This document shows positions 63,474 to 64,000 of a stretch of 64,000 nt of DNA, one piece after another; position 1 is the stretch's first letter, and each line of letters starts with the position of its first letter. The DNA comes from an uncultured Flavobacteriales bacterium (GTDB taxonomy: Bacteria; Bacteroidota; Bacteroidia; Flavobacteriales_D; Crocinitomicaceae): assembly GCA_903945495.1 (NCBI GenBank), contig CAJAVU010000104.1:1-64000 (forward strand), written 5' to 3'. The notes below the pieces were generated by a model. It did not search any database. It worked only from the letters and a program-made list of their open reading frames with translations, and was not told the DNA's origin. Position numbers and translations under genes: made by a program.

Positions 63474-64000
63474 ATGCAACAGAAACACAAGAAATTTGTC
63501 ATTTTAGGGAAAGAAATTCTTCCAGGTAAAGGTGCGCAATTGAACCTTGATGTAGCTAAATTGCACACTACAACACCGATTTTAGTTCCAGTAATTGTTG
63601 AACGTGCCAAAGTAGATGGACCAACCGTTCTTTTGATGGCTGGTTTACATGGTGATGAAATTAACGGGGTCGAAATTATTCGTCGCGTGATTCGCAAAGG
63701 ATTCAATAAACCGCAAGTTGGAACAATTATTTGTTTGCCAGTCTTCAATATTTTCGGTTTTCTCAACTTGAAACGTGAATTGCCAGATGGTCGCGATTTG
63801 AACCGTAGTTTCCCAGGAAGTGAATCGGGTTCGTTGGCTGCTCAGTTTGCTTATCATTTTATGAAAGAAATTGCGCCGCATGTGGATTATGTATTGGATT
63901 TTCACACTGGTGCTGCGCAACGCAACAATTTTCCGCAAATTCGATGTGTAATGTCAGATGCTGAAAGCGTTGAATTAGCAAAGATTTTCAATCCACCATT
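63474..64000 (+). CDS. succinylglutamate desuccinylase/aspartoacylase family protein (partial)
   Basis: This is the first 175 codons of a gene cut by the window end. MAGLHGDEINGVEIIRRV (near 58-75) contains the zinc ligands His and Glu (HGDE). PDGRDLNRSFPG and DFHTGAAQRNNFPQIRC follow, as in the M14-like AstE/AspA family that releases an acyl group or glutamate/aspartate. Linked to rimK by a 2-base gap; removal of glutamate residues added by RimK is a plausible but unproven role. Confidence 0.88.
   Translation, partial: MQQKHKKFVILGKEILPGKGAQLNLDVAKLHTTTPILVPVIVERAKVDGPTVLLMAGLHGDEINGVEIIRRVIRKGFNKPQVGTIICLPVFNIFGFLNLKRELPDGRDLNRSFPGSESGSLAAQFAYHFMKEIAPHVDYVLDFHTGAAQRNNFPQIRCVMSDAESVELAKIFNPP

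Noticed and set aside
63437-63938. Minus-strand frames at the right edge
   Set aside because: Antisense shadows of the partial desuccinylase-like gene, which has clear HGDE and DLNRSFPG motifs in the plus frame.

Overview
The window reads as core chromosome of a Flavobacteriales-type Bacteroidota, plausibly near Fluviicola/Crocinitomicaceae (the genus is a guess). Evidence seen directly: an AT-rich genome, almost no Shine-Dalgarno sequences, repeated Bacteroidota -7 promoter boxes (TAnnTTTG) upstream of genes, the LpxC-FabZ fusion, the DUF4295 gene between rpmG and ftsY, type IX secretion (T9SS) sorting tails and PorQ, an alternative GlmU-like transferase, and a TonB receptor with a carboxypeptidase-regulatory-like N-terminus. 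I count 58 protein genes, the last one cut by the window edge. I saw no rRNA, tRNA, CRISPR, IS element or prophage. The longest stretch without a gene is about 250 bases.

Layout. 0.1-9.6 kb: a small periplasmic protein, an AsmA-like protein divergent from a beta-barrel/Nif3/zinc-ribbon operon, a DEAD helicase, a membrane J-domain protein and murB. 9.8-15.4 kb: a menaquinone set (thioesterase, menF, menD) running into terC, DUF493 and two small unknown genes, then trxA. 15.5-22.3 kb: lipid A genes lpxD, lpxC-fabZ and lpxA, then an rRNA methyltransferase and cinA. 22.3-24 kb: rpmB, rpmG, DUF4295, ftsY. 24.1-28.8 kb: an ACMSD-type amidohydrolase, hisS, hutH and a membrane protein. 28.9-35.7 kb: an ABC-F ATPase, an M61 peptidase, a TonB receptor and mazG. 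35.8-41.5 kb: a PagL-like barrel with a GIN-domain lipoprotein, an ACT-like protein, cmk, a barrel protein, porQ and a phosphodiesterase. 41.7-49.8 kb: meaB and an S4 protein, a sodium symporter, the GlmU-like protein, lon and a TauE-like transporter. 49.9-60.7 kb: cell-surface proteins (two T9SS cargo proteins, a large BNR-propeller protein, a PorE-like OmpA protein, a YwqK/MORN-repeat protein). 60.8-64 kb: a GH25 lysozyme, rplS, and a retropepsin-like protease, rimK and succinylglutamate-desuccinylase-like cluster.

Functionally the region combines housekeeping work (lipid A, peptidoglycan, menaquinone, ribosome, SRP, proteolysis) with outer-membrane and secreted proteins that fit T9SS export. 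I did not find a defence island or an obvious new multi-gene system.

The most unusual signal is in the intergenic DNA. Several gaps hold degenerate tandem tracts with a strict 7- or 8-base period. Three of them stop 0-4 bases before an exact -7 promoter box (thioesterase, ABC-F, meaB), and others follow stop codons. Second-rank observations are probable leaderless transcripts, an RlmD-like enzyme that has lost its Fe-S cysteines, a PagL-like protein with Glu replaced by Asn at the third catalytic position, an ABC-F protein with one degenerate composite ATP site, and the rimK-linked cluster.
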